Position numbers and translations under genes: made by a program
Notes under the pieces: model-generated
Database searches by the model: none
Seen by the model: only the letters and a program-made list of their open reading frames with translations
Told to the model about the DNA's origin: nothing
Shown: piece after piece, positions 44,982 to 57,428 of the stretch
How the letters are laid out: each line of letters begins with the position of its first letter
Numbering within the stretch: the first letter of the stretch is position 1
NCBI GenBank assembly: GCA_011037195.1
Contig: JAAEAF010006799.1
Location: forward strand, 1 to 64,000
DNA length: 64,000 bases
Origin: Triatoma infestans
Lineage: Eukaryota; Arthropoda; Insecta; Hemiptera; Reduviidae
Direction: 5' to 3'

Positions 44982-46085
44982 CAGTGGCGGCTACTGGTAT
45001 TCGCGATTGCGCGACTGAACCCCCCAGCTATTTGAAAAAAATAAAAAGTAACAAATTATCATATTTCTTTATTATATTTCATATTACTTTCTCTTATTCA
45101 TATTTCAATTTCAAAAAATATTTTCATTTTTATTTATATTAGTTTCAAACCTTAAACCTTAGTCACAGTAAAAATAGTATATATTGCCTGATATCAAATT
45201 TCAATCAAATCCATGTAAAAAAATGAATGAGAATGATGTGAAAAAAATAATTTGTTTGTCAAATCCGAGGAGAATTAGAAATAAAAGAATAGGAACGTAT
45301 ATCAGTATAGGAGCTCACTCTAATGTTTTGTGCATTTTTGTACGATTGTAGGTATAATGCATGCACATATCAGGAGATGTATAAAAAAGTAGGAAGTTGG
45401 GGGTTCACAGTTGGGAGTCGCGCCTGAGAATTTAGTATATATATATATGTATATATAAAAAATTTCTTTGTGTTAGTATAGAAAAGTGTATATTCCTTAT
45501 TACTTTTTAAAATAAGAGTGGGGGATTCTTGCGCGATGAACATTACTTACGATCTATGAACGAACTTACCCGATCTTAACCGGAGTTAAAAAAAATGTTT
45601 TTGGCAAATTTATTGTAGTGTGTGTGTGTGTGTGTTTCACACTAGATTTTTTGTGATGTGATGTGCCTGTGCCAATGTGTGGATTTTTATATATTGCTTT
45701 TATATTTATAAAAATTTGATGTTGGTATTGGTACTTAAAACATCACTAAGAGATATGACCCAGCAAAGAATCAATGCTAACTCATGACATTTCCTTTGAA
45801 CCGAAACACTTTTTTAGATGATAATAAAAATTTCCGTTAAGTTAACCACTTAATTTTCGAACTCAAACGGTACCACTCTTTTTTTCGCAGTTTTCTCTAG
45901 GTGCACAGTGACAGATTTATTGTTAATTTAATATATTTAATTGTAGGGGAGGGCTGCAAGTTTTTACCTGGCTCTTGGCTTACTTCATGATTTCTAACTA
46001 GCCAAGCTACTAATAATGATAGTTAATGTAAGCGTTAAAAAAAAAATGTTGAACCCCCACATATCCAAGTCAGGAGCCGCCACTG
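44982..46085. mobile_element. hAT-type non-autonomous element (1104 bp)
   Basis: An eight-base direct repeat GTGTTCAG flanks it exactly (44974-44981 and 46086-46093). The ends are CAGTGGCGGCT and its complement AGCCGCCACTG, with weaker similarity inward (a C-rich block on each side). Eight-base duplications and CA..TG termini define the hAT superfamily. No transposase reading remains. A Helentron-like 3' end sits inside (about 45490-45650). Confidence 0.85.
45490..45650 (+). mobile_element. Helentron-like 3' end fragment inside hAT element
   Basis: A GT run (45618-45634) leads directly into GTTTCACACTAGATTTTTT, the 3' signature of the family with its hairpin overwritten by the GT tract. The sequence before it is too decayed to align fully. 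Confidence 0.4.
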
Positions 46086-46326
46086 GTGTTCAGTTAAGGC
46101 AATATAAATAATGTTAAAAGACTATACACTTTTGGAAAACAAAAAATAGAAAATGTAGAAGAAAGTTAAATTGTTTTCCATAAAATATGAAATGAAATTA
46201 GTAAAGGTAATATGTTATAATGACCGCGAGAAGTAATAAGCTGATACGAAAAAGAAAACATCAATGCGTTAACAAAAACGCTACTAGTTTTATAATGGTT
46301 TTCAAATAGCCAAGCCTAAAAATTAT

Positions 46327-46440
46327 AATGAGATGTTTATAAGGCAATGGCCAGAGGAATGTTTTTTAAAGAAAAAAGAATTCTTTGTTGCTCTACGTTT
46401 CGGGTACTATTGATACCCTTCTTCAGCTCGGCATTACTAG
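46327..46440 (-). mobile_element. Non-coding retroposon, copy b (3' end)
   Basis: It matches 33649-33755: AATGAGAT, GGCAATGGCCAGAG, TTGCTCTACGTTTCGGGTAC and CTTCTTCAGC. On the minus strand it shows CTGAAGA, a stem with GGGTA/TACCC, then GAAACG intact. It ends abruptly after about 110 bases. Confidence 0.65.
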
Positions 46441-47577
46441 TTTTTTGTCATGGAAAGTCAATTTTCAAGTCCGACCTTTTTTTTTTTAAAGATATTCGAA
46501 TGACCAAGCTGGGGAAAGTACTTACTAGAAAAACAGCTACCAACGCCCATCCATTTAAAACAATAAAATTAATACAATTTTCTCACAATCACACTTTATT
46601 TGCTTTTTACATAAAAAATAATTAAGGAGGAGTTTTACATATGTTTTTGTTCAAGAAAAAAATACAAGTTTAAATATAATAATATTCCTAAGTAGGAAAG
46701 AGATACATATTTTTCATATTACAAATAGTTCATGTCCCTCTTGAGGAAACGGACACAGGTTTGTGATTTTTTTTTCTCTTATAAAATAGAGATTGATGAT
46801 AAGTACTTGTTTGTAAAAACATAAAAAAACATAAGAAGAAAATTATAAACAAAACATGAACACACGAGGTAAAAACATTCAAGAACACAATTATATAAAT
46901 AATCCTTAACCAGTGGATAAATTTAATCTGCATGTCTTCTCTTCCCTTGCCAATATGTTTATAAATAAATAACAATGTTAATAAATTACTAATAAAAAAA
47001 AAAAATTTGCAAAACAATACTCAAAAATAACAATCTTGAAGGCACATTTAATTTTTTTCTTTAATTTTTCTTATATTACACATTTGAAAATGATATAATA
47101 AAAACATGAACAAATAAATCCCTAATAAACATATAATTAATTAATAAATAATTAGATAACAATTTAATAAAAGTCAATAACATTGGGAAGATAGGTTTTC
47201 TTCTTTTTTTTAAAAAAAAGAGAAAAGAACAAGACAAATTTACGTTTGTCAGTTTTGTTCTCTCGCATACATTATTTTATGTTAAAGAGAAACTGTGGGA
47301 GTAGGATTGAAGAAAATAAAAAAATAACTTAGTGCCTTACAACTATTATGGCACCCATTATTTGCCTAAAATTAATTATCAGTGTTGTTTTTGCAATTTG
47401 TTGATCTGAAATATCATTTCATAAAAAAAGAAAAGTGAAATATGTTACCAGATTCCCTTGGGCAAAGGGTATATAACACATAGTCATCACTTGTTTTACA
47501 CACTATAATAATTATTTTTATAGTGATACTTATTTTTTTTAATAGTATGTTAACCATCACTATTATTTTTACTAATA
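46441..47577. other. AT-rich 3' flank of RCC1
   Basis: No ORF of note. The 3' untranslated region of RCC1 must begin at 47577 and run leftward, but I cannot fix its polyadenylation site among many AT-rich hexamers. Confidence 0.4.
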
Positions 47578-47860
47578 CTAAGGTACGGGACTAGCCAATA
47601 ATACCGTATGCTGTCCACCGCCAGATACTTGTGTCACCGTTTTACCTTCCAATTGTTTTCCTTTCACTAAAGTTGGTTCAAATCTATCATCTTCATCGCC
47701 CACGCCTAACATTGTTGATCCTTGGCCCCAAGAATATACATGACCTGTAATAAAATAAAACCTTATAATTTTATTTGACAAATTTTCTTTAAGTTGCTTA
47801 CAAAGAGGCACAAAAGTCAAATCCAGGCAACCAGAGATGCGGTATCAGAGGAAGGAAGAG

Positions 47861-47895
<35 letters not shown>

Positions 47896-49440
47896 ACACA
47901 CGGCGTGATCGCATTAGGAACCCCATTGTAAGAAGAAATTTAGATGTCAAACCTGCTGAGCTAGGATAGAAAAGAACAGCCTCCGCCACTTGCTGCGAGA
48001 TGAGTTCACCTATGAAACTCAGGTAAAAGAAAGAAGAGGAAAGGGTAGATCCAGGAAGGAAGGATGGCGTAAGTCATGCAATCAGAAAAAGGAACCTTTA
48101 TAACCTTCCAATTGTTTTCCACGCGACCAAATGAAGCAAGAGAAGACATTTGATCTCATACAGAGTGAATGGCTTGGCTTTTGGATTAAGTAGTATAGAG
48201 AGTAACCTCTTACTGTTTAGGTGATAAGAGTTTTTAAGAGAAGAAGAAACAATTTTTTTAAACTCCAATTTTACTTTCTATTACTTCCGGTAGGAGGAAA
48301 CATTGCGATCCTCTCAAATTTTCCAAACTGAGTTTCCGTTCTAATGTTTTGAGGTGCGAAAATAATATTAATTTTTACGAAAATAATACTGGTATGAAAC
48401 AGTCACACGACTTTGTCTATTCTAATCAGAGCCTCTACAGCCACACTGTCCGGAACCTGAGCAGTGTTTTCTGTAAGGTGACAACACTGTCCGGAGACCG
48501 GCAGTCCTCTGAGAAGGCTCCGAACCCCCATGTTCATAGGTAATGTCCACCTCTCCAAACATATAGTCTTGCTGTTGGCCGCATGTCCCTAGTCAACTAT
48601 TCCTAGCAGTTAAAGACTAACATATTGCAGTCATATAGCGAGTTTACCTTTGGTTTTTAGTAACTTCATTTAACAAAACACTTGATAAAAAAAAAAAAAC
48701 TTATATACAACATACTTACCATCCTCAGTCAAAGCAAACGAAGCAAAACTTCCACAAGATATTTCTTTACACGCTTCTTTAATTTCTACTTTTGTGGGCA
48801 CAATTGCATCATCGCAATTCTTTCCTAATCCCAATCGCCCATATTCTTTCCTTCCCATTGTATAAACAATGCCTGTAAATTTTAAAATCATAAAAATTAA
48901 AACTGGATTAAAATCTGATATGAAACACACTCCCATGACATTTTATTAATCCAATTAATACACTTTAATTATGAAATTAAGGAATATTTACAATTTTTGG
49001 TTGGGGATAGTCATAAGAGAGAAAGGTGGATGATGTTATATTTATGTAAGATATATTTGTGTGGAGCAGTGGGAATAATTCTCACCCCTGCTCGTAATAT
49101 AAATGCAGAACATATACATTTATTTCAAAGGGAAGGGACATACATAAGAGACATGTATACCACAGCAAACTTGTGAAGAGCGCCTCTGACTCAACCGACA
49201 AAACTTTGGCAGCAGTTTAAATTTAAACATTACTGACAAAATTCTCTCTAAAATTTTCCGCAGTATCAAATAAAAGGGATGCTTTTCTTATCAGTGCAGT
49301 AAACATTGCAGGTTTAAAGAAAATCTGTTTAAGCGTTTTCGGAAAAACTAATTCAAAGACTAACTCTAGAAAGTTGGATCAAGGGTCAATCTATTTTCTT
49401 CAGTTTTGGAATTATGGCATGTTTCTAATGAATCATAATT

Positions 49441-49476
<36 letters not shown>

Positions 49477-52400
49477 AAACCATAAATTGTAGTGAAATGG
49501 TACTTTCGAGAAGAGCTTAACGTTACTGGTATGTTAGAAACCCCAAAAAATCAATTTTTCCAACAAAATGTTTCAAAATAAAGTGACATATGCTAACTAT
49601 GGTATTTAGTACAAGAAGTGGATGAGCTCAGTTGGTTTTCGGCAGTCCAAAATGCTCATCGGGGTCCGGACAAGGCCATTAGTGAGACACTGCGGTGTTT
49701 TTCACTGAGCACTCTCAGGCATTTGGTTGGATCACTTACTGGACACTGTGGTTTAAGGAGACATCTCTACATAATGGGGCTTATGCCGGATCCATTTTGA
49801 GGAGTCTGTGAGACAGAGGAGGAAACACCCATCCATCTTATGACTGATTGCTTCGGCTGTGAGGAAATTAGGTTCAGGACCTTTGGTCGGAATAGGATGT
49901 GGGTGGAAGAGCTTAGGCTATTTCCGCTTAAGGTTATTGTCCGATTTATTCGGACTGCGGTGAATCTTAGATGGATTAGATCCGGGTCTGGATTTTTGTT
50001 AGAGACCCGGTTTGTTGTTGTTATTCATGGGGTAGCTATATGGGCCCAGTGAGGCTTTGGATAGCGTAGGGTTTCCCTCCCCACAGACAAATAATAATAA
50101 TAATAGCATAAGAAGTTTAAAGCAAATCGCAACTCCGATCTTCGTCTCATATGCAATACCTAAACGATAGGTATCACTGCGGTGATAAACCAAGTTTATG
50201 CTTACTGCGAGTTTTGTTTTTGAGATATTCTGTGAAAATTTGACCGACTATCCATTCTTTGGCAATACTTCCTCTTACTAGTAGTAAGAGAAAATATAAA
50301 TGATATCCTAGCTTTGAAATCCTCTCTTAAATAAGACAGTTAATGGAGAAATTATTAATAAAAATCTATGAGAATTAATCTTAAGATGTAAACTTATTTG
50401 TATAATTTTCATACTTCAATTGACACATATTTTTTTAAAGATGGAATCATTATATTTTTAGTCGCCCTAAATATTGTATGGCACTTGAAAGGAACAATTT
50501 TTTTTTTTTAAATACCTGGGTTCAGTTTTGGAAGAAGCGGGAGGGTGCTTATAGAAGAAGTACAAAGAAGGAGTAAAAAGCCCGCAAAGCAGTGAGGATG
50601 CTTCACTCAGTTCCGTGGAACAGAATTTTATCAAAACGTAATAAAAAAAGAATTTTTATTCCGTCATTGAGGGTACACTCGCCAAAAAGTCGGTGAAAAA
50701 GAGAAGGTAGTAGAGATGGAGTATTAGAGGAGATATTTGCGAATGACCGGAATAGATAAAATAAGAATAAGGAAGCAATGTAGGAGGAGGAAATAAGCAT
50801 GAAGAAAAAATATGGACATATTAGAAGAATACCGGAAGGAAGATGGTCAGAAAATGTGAGAATCCCCCGAGAATAAGAAGGGGAAATGAGGCCGGAAAGG
50901 GGTTGAGAAATGGAAATTGGCTGGATAGGAAATTTTGGAGAGAAATTCCTTCTCCGCAGCTCTGCGGAACCAACCACAACAATACAGTAATGATGGTGAT
51001 CAAGAAGGCAGTCAATATGGCGGAGGAATGGGCCACTCCCCTTCTCAGCCGGATTCATTGCTCCCTTAGCTTTCAAGGTGTAACGTACCCGAAGAGACTC
51101 ATTGCAATATGGGCGAAACGTCGGTTTCTAGCAAACTACTGACGTGGTCTTAACCCGTAAATTCAAGTGTTTTTATTTTTCATTGTTTATTTCCTCTACA
51201 ACACAGATATGGAGCCTTCGCTAAATTTTTATATACTGAGAAAAACTTTTAACGTAAAATATTGTTGAAAATTTGACAGAAACATCATATATTTCCACTT
51301 ACATCAGTAAGAGAAACTAAAATGAAAACAAAGAATAAATTTAGATCAGTTTACCTTCGTCATCCAAAGCCATTGTATGATGTTCTCCACCTGATATTTG
51401 AATCCAGTTTTTTCCTTCAAAACATTTGGCAGAAGTTGGGTGAAAATGTACGTTTGATTTTACACCTGCAAGAATTTTTTTTTTTTTTATATAACAAAGA
51501 ATTAAATAATATTAAGTAATTAATTGTAAATGATATCAATATAACAAAAAGTCATTGCCATTAGTAAACAGCTTCTTCCTGTAAGTAAATGAGGCTCAGT
51601 TGAAAATTTACAATGTCACCTTTGTTCAAAATATTCTAAGCACCATAAATTATTGTTAATTCATAAAAAATTCCAATGAGATTCCGTGCTAGATTTCCTA
51701 AATCCCAAACCCCATTTACAAAATAAATTATAAACTTCAACTACATAAAAACAATAATACTTTACGTTCTTTAAGAAAATATATTCACGTTAAGTTTTGT
51801 CGGAATTAAGAGATATGATTTTTGCAGGCTCATTAGATGATCGAGCCTGTATTTCGTTGGCGCTCTGTCGAATGGCTGAACAGCCGAGTATGAGTATAGA
51901 AAGAATGGATGGATGATTAAAGCGGGACAGGCTGCACAAACAAAACTGTTTTAGTGTAATAAATAAATTCTTAAATTTCCCTAAATTCTTATAGAAATAA
52001 TAGCTGAAGCACTTATTGGTAAAGCACTTCACCATAAGAATGTCCACTGCAGACATCAAATCAGAGTCTATGCCTTAAAATGAATTAACATCTTCTTTTT
52101 GGAATTAACATACTTATGTTTTCTGGTCATTATAGCAATCAGATTTACCAAGGACAGCTAGACAGCCAAATCTATTGCGACCTAGGATTTGGATCTAATA
52201 ATAAAGGATGATCTATTCTGTTCTCTTGTTGTGTCTTTGTTTGTTCGTTATAAAATTGAAGAAAGTGCGTGTGTGGAAAGTTATGTTAAGGTTTGAGTGG
52301 GCTGGGTGGGCTCAAAAACTTGCACAACAAAATCTACGCAGCCCTTTGTATAATGTGTGCGTTTTGCCGAACATAGCATTATGATAGTTTGCTAGACTGA

Positions 52401-55400
52401 GATATCCACAAAAACAAAATATAATACCTAGTAAATCGCTCCTACTGTTGTTCAAACGTGTCCATTGTTTTACATGATCTTTTATTCGTTATATAATACA
52501 TTTTATTTATTATATAATAAGAAGAATCTTAAATAACCAAAATAATAACTTGCATTAAATATGTGGCAATATATTTAAATAGATAAATAATCTTACCCAT
52601 TTGTTTGTAATTATTCAATCCAAATACATGAATATTCCCTTTCGAATCTTTAGCGAAAGTGTTATAAGAACCAGTCCAAATGTCCACAAATTTTAATTTA
52701 AAGGTAACTTTCATTTTAATTTCACCTGGTACTAATAGTTGTGCTAAACAAACATAAAAATGCAAATTATCCAAATTATCCAGAATGATCCGGAATGAGT
52801 GTAAATAATCTGATCAAACTGCCATATGATTCTATTTAAGAAAAGAGAATAAAGAATTACTCTCAAATAGATTTCCGACTTAAATTCTCAGAATTCTATA
52901 CCCTACCGATAGACGGATAGCATACAGTGCTGAAATAAATACTCCGATAATCATACGAATCGTATATAATTAGAAATACTACGTATATAGTAACCAGTAC
53001 ACTATAATCATAAGTTCATGAAGAGTAAAGACCTGTTTCTCAAGTGGTTATATATATGGCAAAAGATCAAATTTCTTGTAATTTGTTTATTTATATCGAA
53101 ATACTCCTTTTAACGCTCCAAATCGCATAATCGTGAATATTCAAACTATCTTTTCTGACACACTGTCATTAAAAAAAAACAACCTTAAGATGACATAAAT
53201 ATTAAATCGCAAAATCTTCCAAACTTTTTTTTTTTTTAGAGAAAACGTTTTTCTTCGCATCGGAAGTTTTATTTTATCTATGAAATACTTCTAAAAAAAA
53301 AAAAAGAAAAAAAATCAGTAGTGAGGTCAGCAGATCTAGATTGGCCAGGACACTGGATCTTCTTTTCCTACTCATACGTTTTAGAATACTGATTTAAGTT
53401 CTTCTGTTGTCAGAATGCATAATAGACAGAATTAAATATATTATAAAAAAGTGATACAAAAAAAAAAATCGACAAACAATTTTTTTTACAAATTAGTCAA
53501 ACAGTTCGAAGTATCAAAAAAGTTGCCCCCACATTCATGATACGGTCCTGCAGGTGGGATGATTTTTGTCAAAGCATAATTTTGAAAATTTAAGAACTGA
53601 TAAAATCTTAAGAATAGGCACTGATGTTCATACTAAAATTATTTTTTTTATTATGAAGTCATAAACAATTTAATGTTTTTCAATTTTGTTCTAAAACATA
53701 CTTTATACACTTAGTTTTTTAAACAAAAATAAAAGCTGAATATCACACAATTAAAACAGACATTATATACTTACATATTCCATTTCTTGCGTCTCTATTT
53801 GCTATTCTTTCAGATAATCGTCCCAACTGTCCTTGTTCACCACAACCAAACGTATAGACATTACCCTGAGTAGATAACAAAGCAATATGATGAGCTCCTG
53901 AGGAAATTTTCGTAAAACGCAAGTCGTCTATTGTTATTTCTACTGGTGTCTTTTCAATTTTACTATTTATTAATCCCATTGCGCCATGAGAATCCTATAA
54001 AACATGAATGTATTTGGTCAATTTCTTCATGGAAAGGAAGAAGCCTTATATTAGTAAAATGAAAAACTTATGAACCAATTATCCACTCCCAGTTTTTACT
54101 TTTTTAAACTAATGTTCTCAATAATTAATTTGACATATGAAATTCCACTTATATGTAGATGTGTGGAGAAAGTGGTTATAAAGACATACATACAGATATG
54201 TTCACAGATATATTGTGATCTCCTATATGCATTTAGAAATAAGTTACATGTCATTTTGAAAAGGATTGCCATGGATGTATGTAGAGATGAGTTGAGAACT
54301 TTCTTGTTTTGTTTTTATTAGGGTTGCACTTACTTAATTATTACGCGTAGTTATGTCTGTTTTGCTCTCTCAAAGACTGGAAATTTTGGGTTTTGGAATA
54401 CTCGCAGCATCCGTTGGAAAATTTTACTGAAACTTAAATTTGGCTAACCTTTTCCAGATTTTTTTTTTATTAGCCGTAACTGCTACAGGCACATGCAGTT
54501 AATATGAATGAAGCTACCTGAGTCAATAGTATAGCATCTACCTACTGATTATCATAAATGTGGAATGTCTACCGTGCTAAATTCCATGTCTATGTTTCTA
54601 TTATTTTCTTCTCACTATTCAACACACGAATTTTGTAATGACTGTAATGTTTTTTGAAATAGTTGATTATTTTTTCTTGAAGATAGATAACGTCTTAACT
54701 TCCAGAACTTTGCAAATTACGTTGAAGATCCCTTTCTCTTTAGGAAAAATGTACGATATTTAGGAAAAATTCCATCCTACTGTGATTCCTTCCAATGTTA
54801 AGAAAAGACAGTAAAGGAATTTTAAAGTGACACGTTATTTTGCGTTATTTGTTAACAAGCCTGATTTTATATTATTTTAATTTAAGGCGCGTCAACATTC
54901 ATGGTCATTGGCGCTCGAAGCCTTCTCAGTGCACTGCCGGTCTCCGAACAGTGTTCTCTCGATACACAAATTTGAACCCGAGCCTCTGCGTTGCTAGTCC
55001 AGGGCGCTTAGCAAATCCTTTCCCATATTATAATTATTATATCTAATATAGACAGCACTATATAATCAATTATAAAGTTTATTTTACATGGCTTTTTTTT
55101 TTTTTTAAATCTTTATTTATGCTACAATCAGCGCGATAAAGCTATAGGTAACAATCATACAAAGAACATACATACAAAATGAGTGGAGAAGCTACTCAAT
55201 GGTAACACTCCAAAACTAATTTTACATGGCTTAATTCTATAATGAAATTATTAATATCTCAATGTATTAAAATAATATTTAAAGTCTAATTAAAAAATTA
55301 GAAGGCTTCTGAGTTATTATTCCAAAGAGCATTTAGCTCAATTTTGTAAGAAGACTCATTGAAGAGGAATAATAAAAAAGTTTTCCTAAACAAATTGTCA

Positions 55401-55491
55401 CTACATGGCTTACCACACGCTAACATCAAGTTCCTCAAAAGAACTAATTACTTTCAGAACTGAATAATTAATTTAATACAAACAGCTTATC

Positions 55492-55567
<76 letters not shown>

Positions 55568-57428
55568 TATTTTCAAGAAACAATCTTTCCCATCAATAAC
55601 ATATATACCGAATTACAATATATAAAAATTAAACAATACAAACTACTAACCCTAAAGGTACCCCAAACGAATAAACGTCCAGTATCAAGTAGTGCTGCAG
55701 TATGAGAATCACCAGCGCATATTTGCACAACTTTTCCAGGAAGTTCAACTTCTCCTGGGATAGTCTCTGAACCTTCATCACTCGTATTACGGCCTAATGC
55801 GCCTTCATCATTACAACCAAATGTCACTACCTAAAATATAATGAAATAATTTGTATCTACAACTAATAATAATACCTAACAGGAAATAATATAACCACAT
55901 TAACCACATCTAGAGGAATACAAACAAATTTGACGCGTAACATGTCAATTAAAATCCAATCAAGTCTGATGAAAGGCAATGTAAAGCATATTTTGTTCTT
56001 TTTTTTGTCTTCAGATTGATGGTAAGCCATGTGTTAGCAACTTGACATTGTCAAGCAGCCCCACCGATTTTTTTTTTTTACGAATCAGGTGTTTCTTTCT
56101 TCAAGATATAAAATGGAAATTATAATCTTGACTTGAATGGAAGTTTTAATCTTAGATAACAATAAAATTGTAAATTAAGACCGTTAGACACAATAGCTTC
56201 ATTACATTTTTTTTACTGACAATCTTTTAGGTTTATACGATAATCAAAATCTATTTGGATTTGCAAATAATGTTTGAGGCTTCAATGTCAGGCATTCAAG
56301 AAGTTCTTACTGCAGGATCTTACCTATATCTGATTATGGAAAGCATACATCTTTTGAGAGATGTTAAATTCCACATTCCACAGAAGAGTTCTTTTTATGT
56401 ATAAACCTTAATCAATGAAAAAATGCATATCTAAAAAATTTATAAAGTATGAAAACAATTACTTTTGTAACTTTTTGAAACACAATTTTCTCTGTACTAG
56501 AAAACTGATGGAAATACAATAATTTGTAAGAAATAATTATGACGATTTGTAGTACTTAAAAAATAATGACTATTATAGACATAATCTGTTTATTAGAACA
56601 AATTGAAAATTTGGCGATCAACTGACGGCTATACTGGCAGCAACGTCATTGAGTTGAAACTAATGAGATCACTTAACTTTTGTACTTAATCACTGAAATA
56701 CTAGAAACCTACTGAAACTCATTCTATAGTGAAGCATTTCCACGACAGGGACGTAATTTTACCATTTAGATGAGTATGAGTTAATTTGGGGAACTGAAAT
56801 TAACATAAGTAACAATTTCTTTTGAACATGTTGGAAAGGTATTTGTGTCAAATATACAAATTTTTGCAGTATCATTTCTGTAGACCAAAGGTGGCACATT
56901 GGCTGGCTATAGGTTATGCACTCTCATGTTCAGGCAAACAAAACGACACTTTTAGAAAGTGTAATACAAATGCTTATCTTACCATTCTGATTTTTGTATC
57001 TGACCATCAATTTCTTTCAACTGTTTAAGTTAACTATTACTCTATGAATTCCAACTTACATTAAAATCTGATGTCAAACATACTGTATGCATTCCACCAG
57101 CTTGAACTTCAATAATTTTAGTTAAATTAGGTACTTCTGCAGGACGTGGTTTTTCTGTAATTTCAGTACCAAGTCCTAACTGGCCAGCGACTCCATCACC
57201 CATGACTAGAACAGTCCCAGGATCTCTTTTCTTTCTTACTTCAGCTACTACAGCATTTTCATCTGCATAATGTTTTAAATACTTCTTTTAAATAGCTTCT
57301 TGGTTTTTTAAATTATTTTCACTAAAATGAGGGAGATCAGGTTTACCTGTTACAAGACCTGTATCAATTTTTCTCTGTTTTGCAGTACCTGCTGTAGCTG
57401 GCACCTTACGTTTTGGTGTTCTACTCAT
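47578..57428 (-). CDS. RCC1: Regulator of chromosome condensation 1 (Ran GEF), eight coding exons
   Basis: RCC1 sits on chromatin and exchanges GDP for GTP on Ran, setting the RanGTP gradient for nuclear transport and spindle assembly. Coding exons on the minus strand, each with GT-AG ends, are 57347-57428, 57060-57262, 55651-55830, 53775-53994, 52597-52743, 51355-51465, 48720-48872 and 47578-47744. Their sum is 1263 bases (420 residues), like the human protein at about 421. The basic N-tail [14 protein letters not shown] carries the nuclear/nucleosome-binding signal. Propeller blades follow, with the recurrent G-Q-L-G and H-T motifs ([67 protein letters not shown]). A pyrimidine tract just before the ATG and GTAAGT at 57591-57596 suggest a 5' UTR intron. 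The introns hold SINE, LINE and Helentron-like pieces. No break is seen. Confidence 0.93.
47863..47895. repeat. AC microsatellite in RCC1 intron 7
   Basis: About 16 AC units with one CC interruption at the right end. Confidence 0.95.
48270..48365 (+). mobile_element. Helentron-like 5' end fragment
   Basis: TTTTACTTTCTATTACTTCC, then GGTAGGAGGAAACATTGCGA and GAGTTTCCG follow the family's start closely; the rest is missing. In RCC1 intron 7. Confidence 0.55.
48400..48545 (+). mobile_element. Fragment of second SINE family
   Basis: ACACTGTCCGGAGACCGGCA and TCTGAGAAGGCTCCGAA match the complement of the SINE body at 54905-54960 and, more loosely, at 42000-42050. The phrase CACTGTCCGGA occurs twice (about 48442 and 48487). 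The tRNA-like head is not recognisable here. Confidence 0.5.
49441..49477. repeat. TA/TG microsatellite in RCC1 intron 6
   Basis: A TA run passes into a TG run. Confidence 0.95.
49600..50106 (+). mobile_element. R1/I/Jockey-group LINE 3' end in RCC1 intron 6
   Basis: The plus strand reads [27 protein letters not shown], then in a shifted frame [15 protein letters not shown] and [12 protein letters not shown]. The TGH..L..HL..MG......C....E...H...C pattern is the C-terminal knuckle after RNase H in R1, I and Jockey LINEs. An in-frame TGA and a frameshift lie at about 49798. The copy ends with an ATA/AAT repeat tail (50090-50105), as I-type elements do. Confidence 0.75.
50110..50296 (-). mobile_element. 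Helentron-like 5' end fragment, minus orientation
   Basis: The minus strand from 50296 begins TTTTCTCTTACT then ACTAGTAAGAGGAAGTATTG and CAAAGAATGG, an almost perfect terminal hairpin, followed by the family's interior (TCAAATTTTCACAGAAT, AAAAACAAAACTCGCAG). Truncated at its inner end. Confidence 0.55.
50510..51180 (+). pseudogene. LINE C-terminal remnant of RTE-like type
   Basis: Broken plus-strand readings give [38 protein letters not shown] and [13 protein letters not shown], resembling the post-RT part of RTE-like LINEs (YLGS, LYG, GH..RM..GR, W). At 50957-50985 it carries the tail of the palindromic retroposon family. The 3' part has GCGAAACGTCGG at about 51113 and AT-rich sequence after. 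In RCC1 intron 6. Confidence 0.45.
50957..50985 (+). repeat. Isolated 3' tail of the palindromic retroposon family
   Basis: AGCTCTGCGGAACCAACCAC and then AACAAT match the unique tail of copies 1-3, but no arms precede it. Confidence 0.65.
54895..55012 (-). mobile_element. SINE of second family, in RCC1 intron 3
   Basis: On the minus strand GCGCCCTGGACTAGCAACGC lies between the A and B boxes, then GAGGCTCGGGTTCAAA (B-box, degraded), then a body with GGAGACCGGCAGTGCACTGA and GAAGGC. It shares head and body with 41905-42169 and body with 48400-48545. Confidence 0.65.
55095..55218 (-). mobile_element. 124-base LINE 3' end with poly(A), in RCC1 intron 3
   Basis: ATTTTACATGGCTT is repeated on both sides (55081-55094 and 55219-55232). 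On the minus strand the insert ends with an AATAAA signal and a run of about 13 A. It is a heavily 5'-truncated target-primed insertion. The source family is not identifiable from 110 bases; the exact duplication suggests it is young. Confidence 0.85.
55494..55567. repeat. AAT microsatellite in RCC1 intron 3
   Basis: About 24 uninterrupted AAT units. Confidence 0.97.

Noticed and set aside
47798..47989. ORF with a Cys-Val run in RCC1 intron 7
   Set aside because: The run is the translation of an AC microsatellite.
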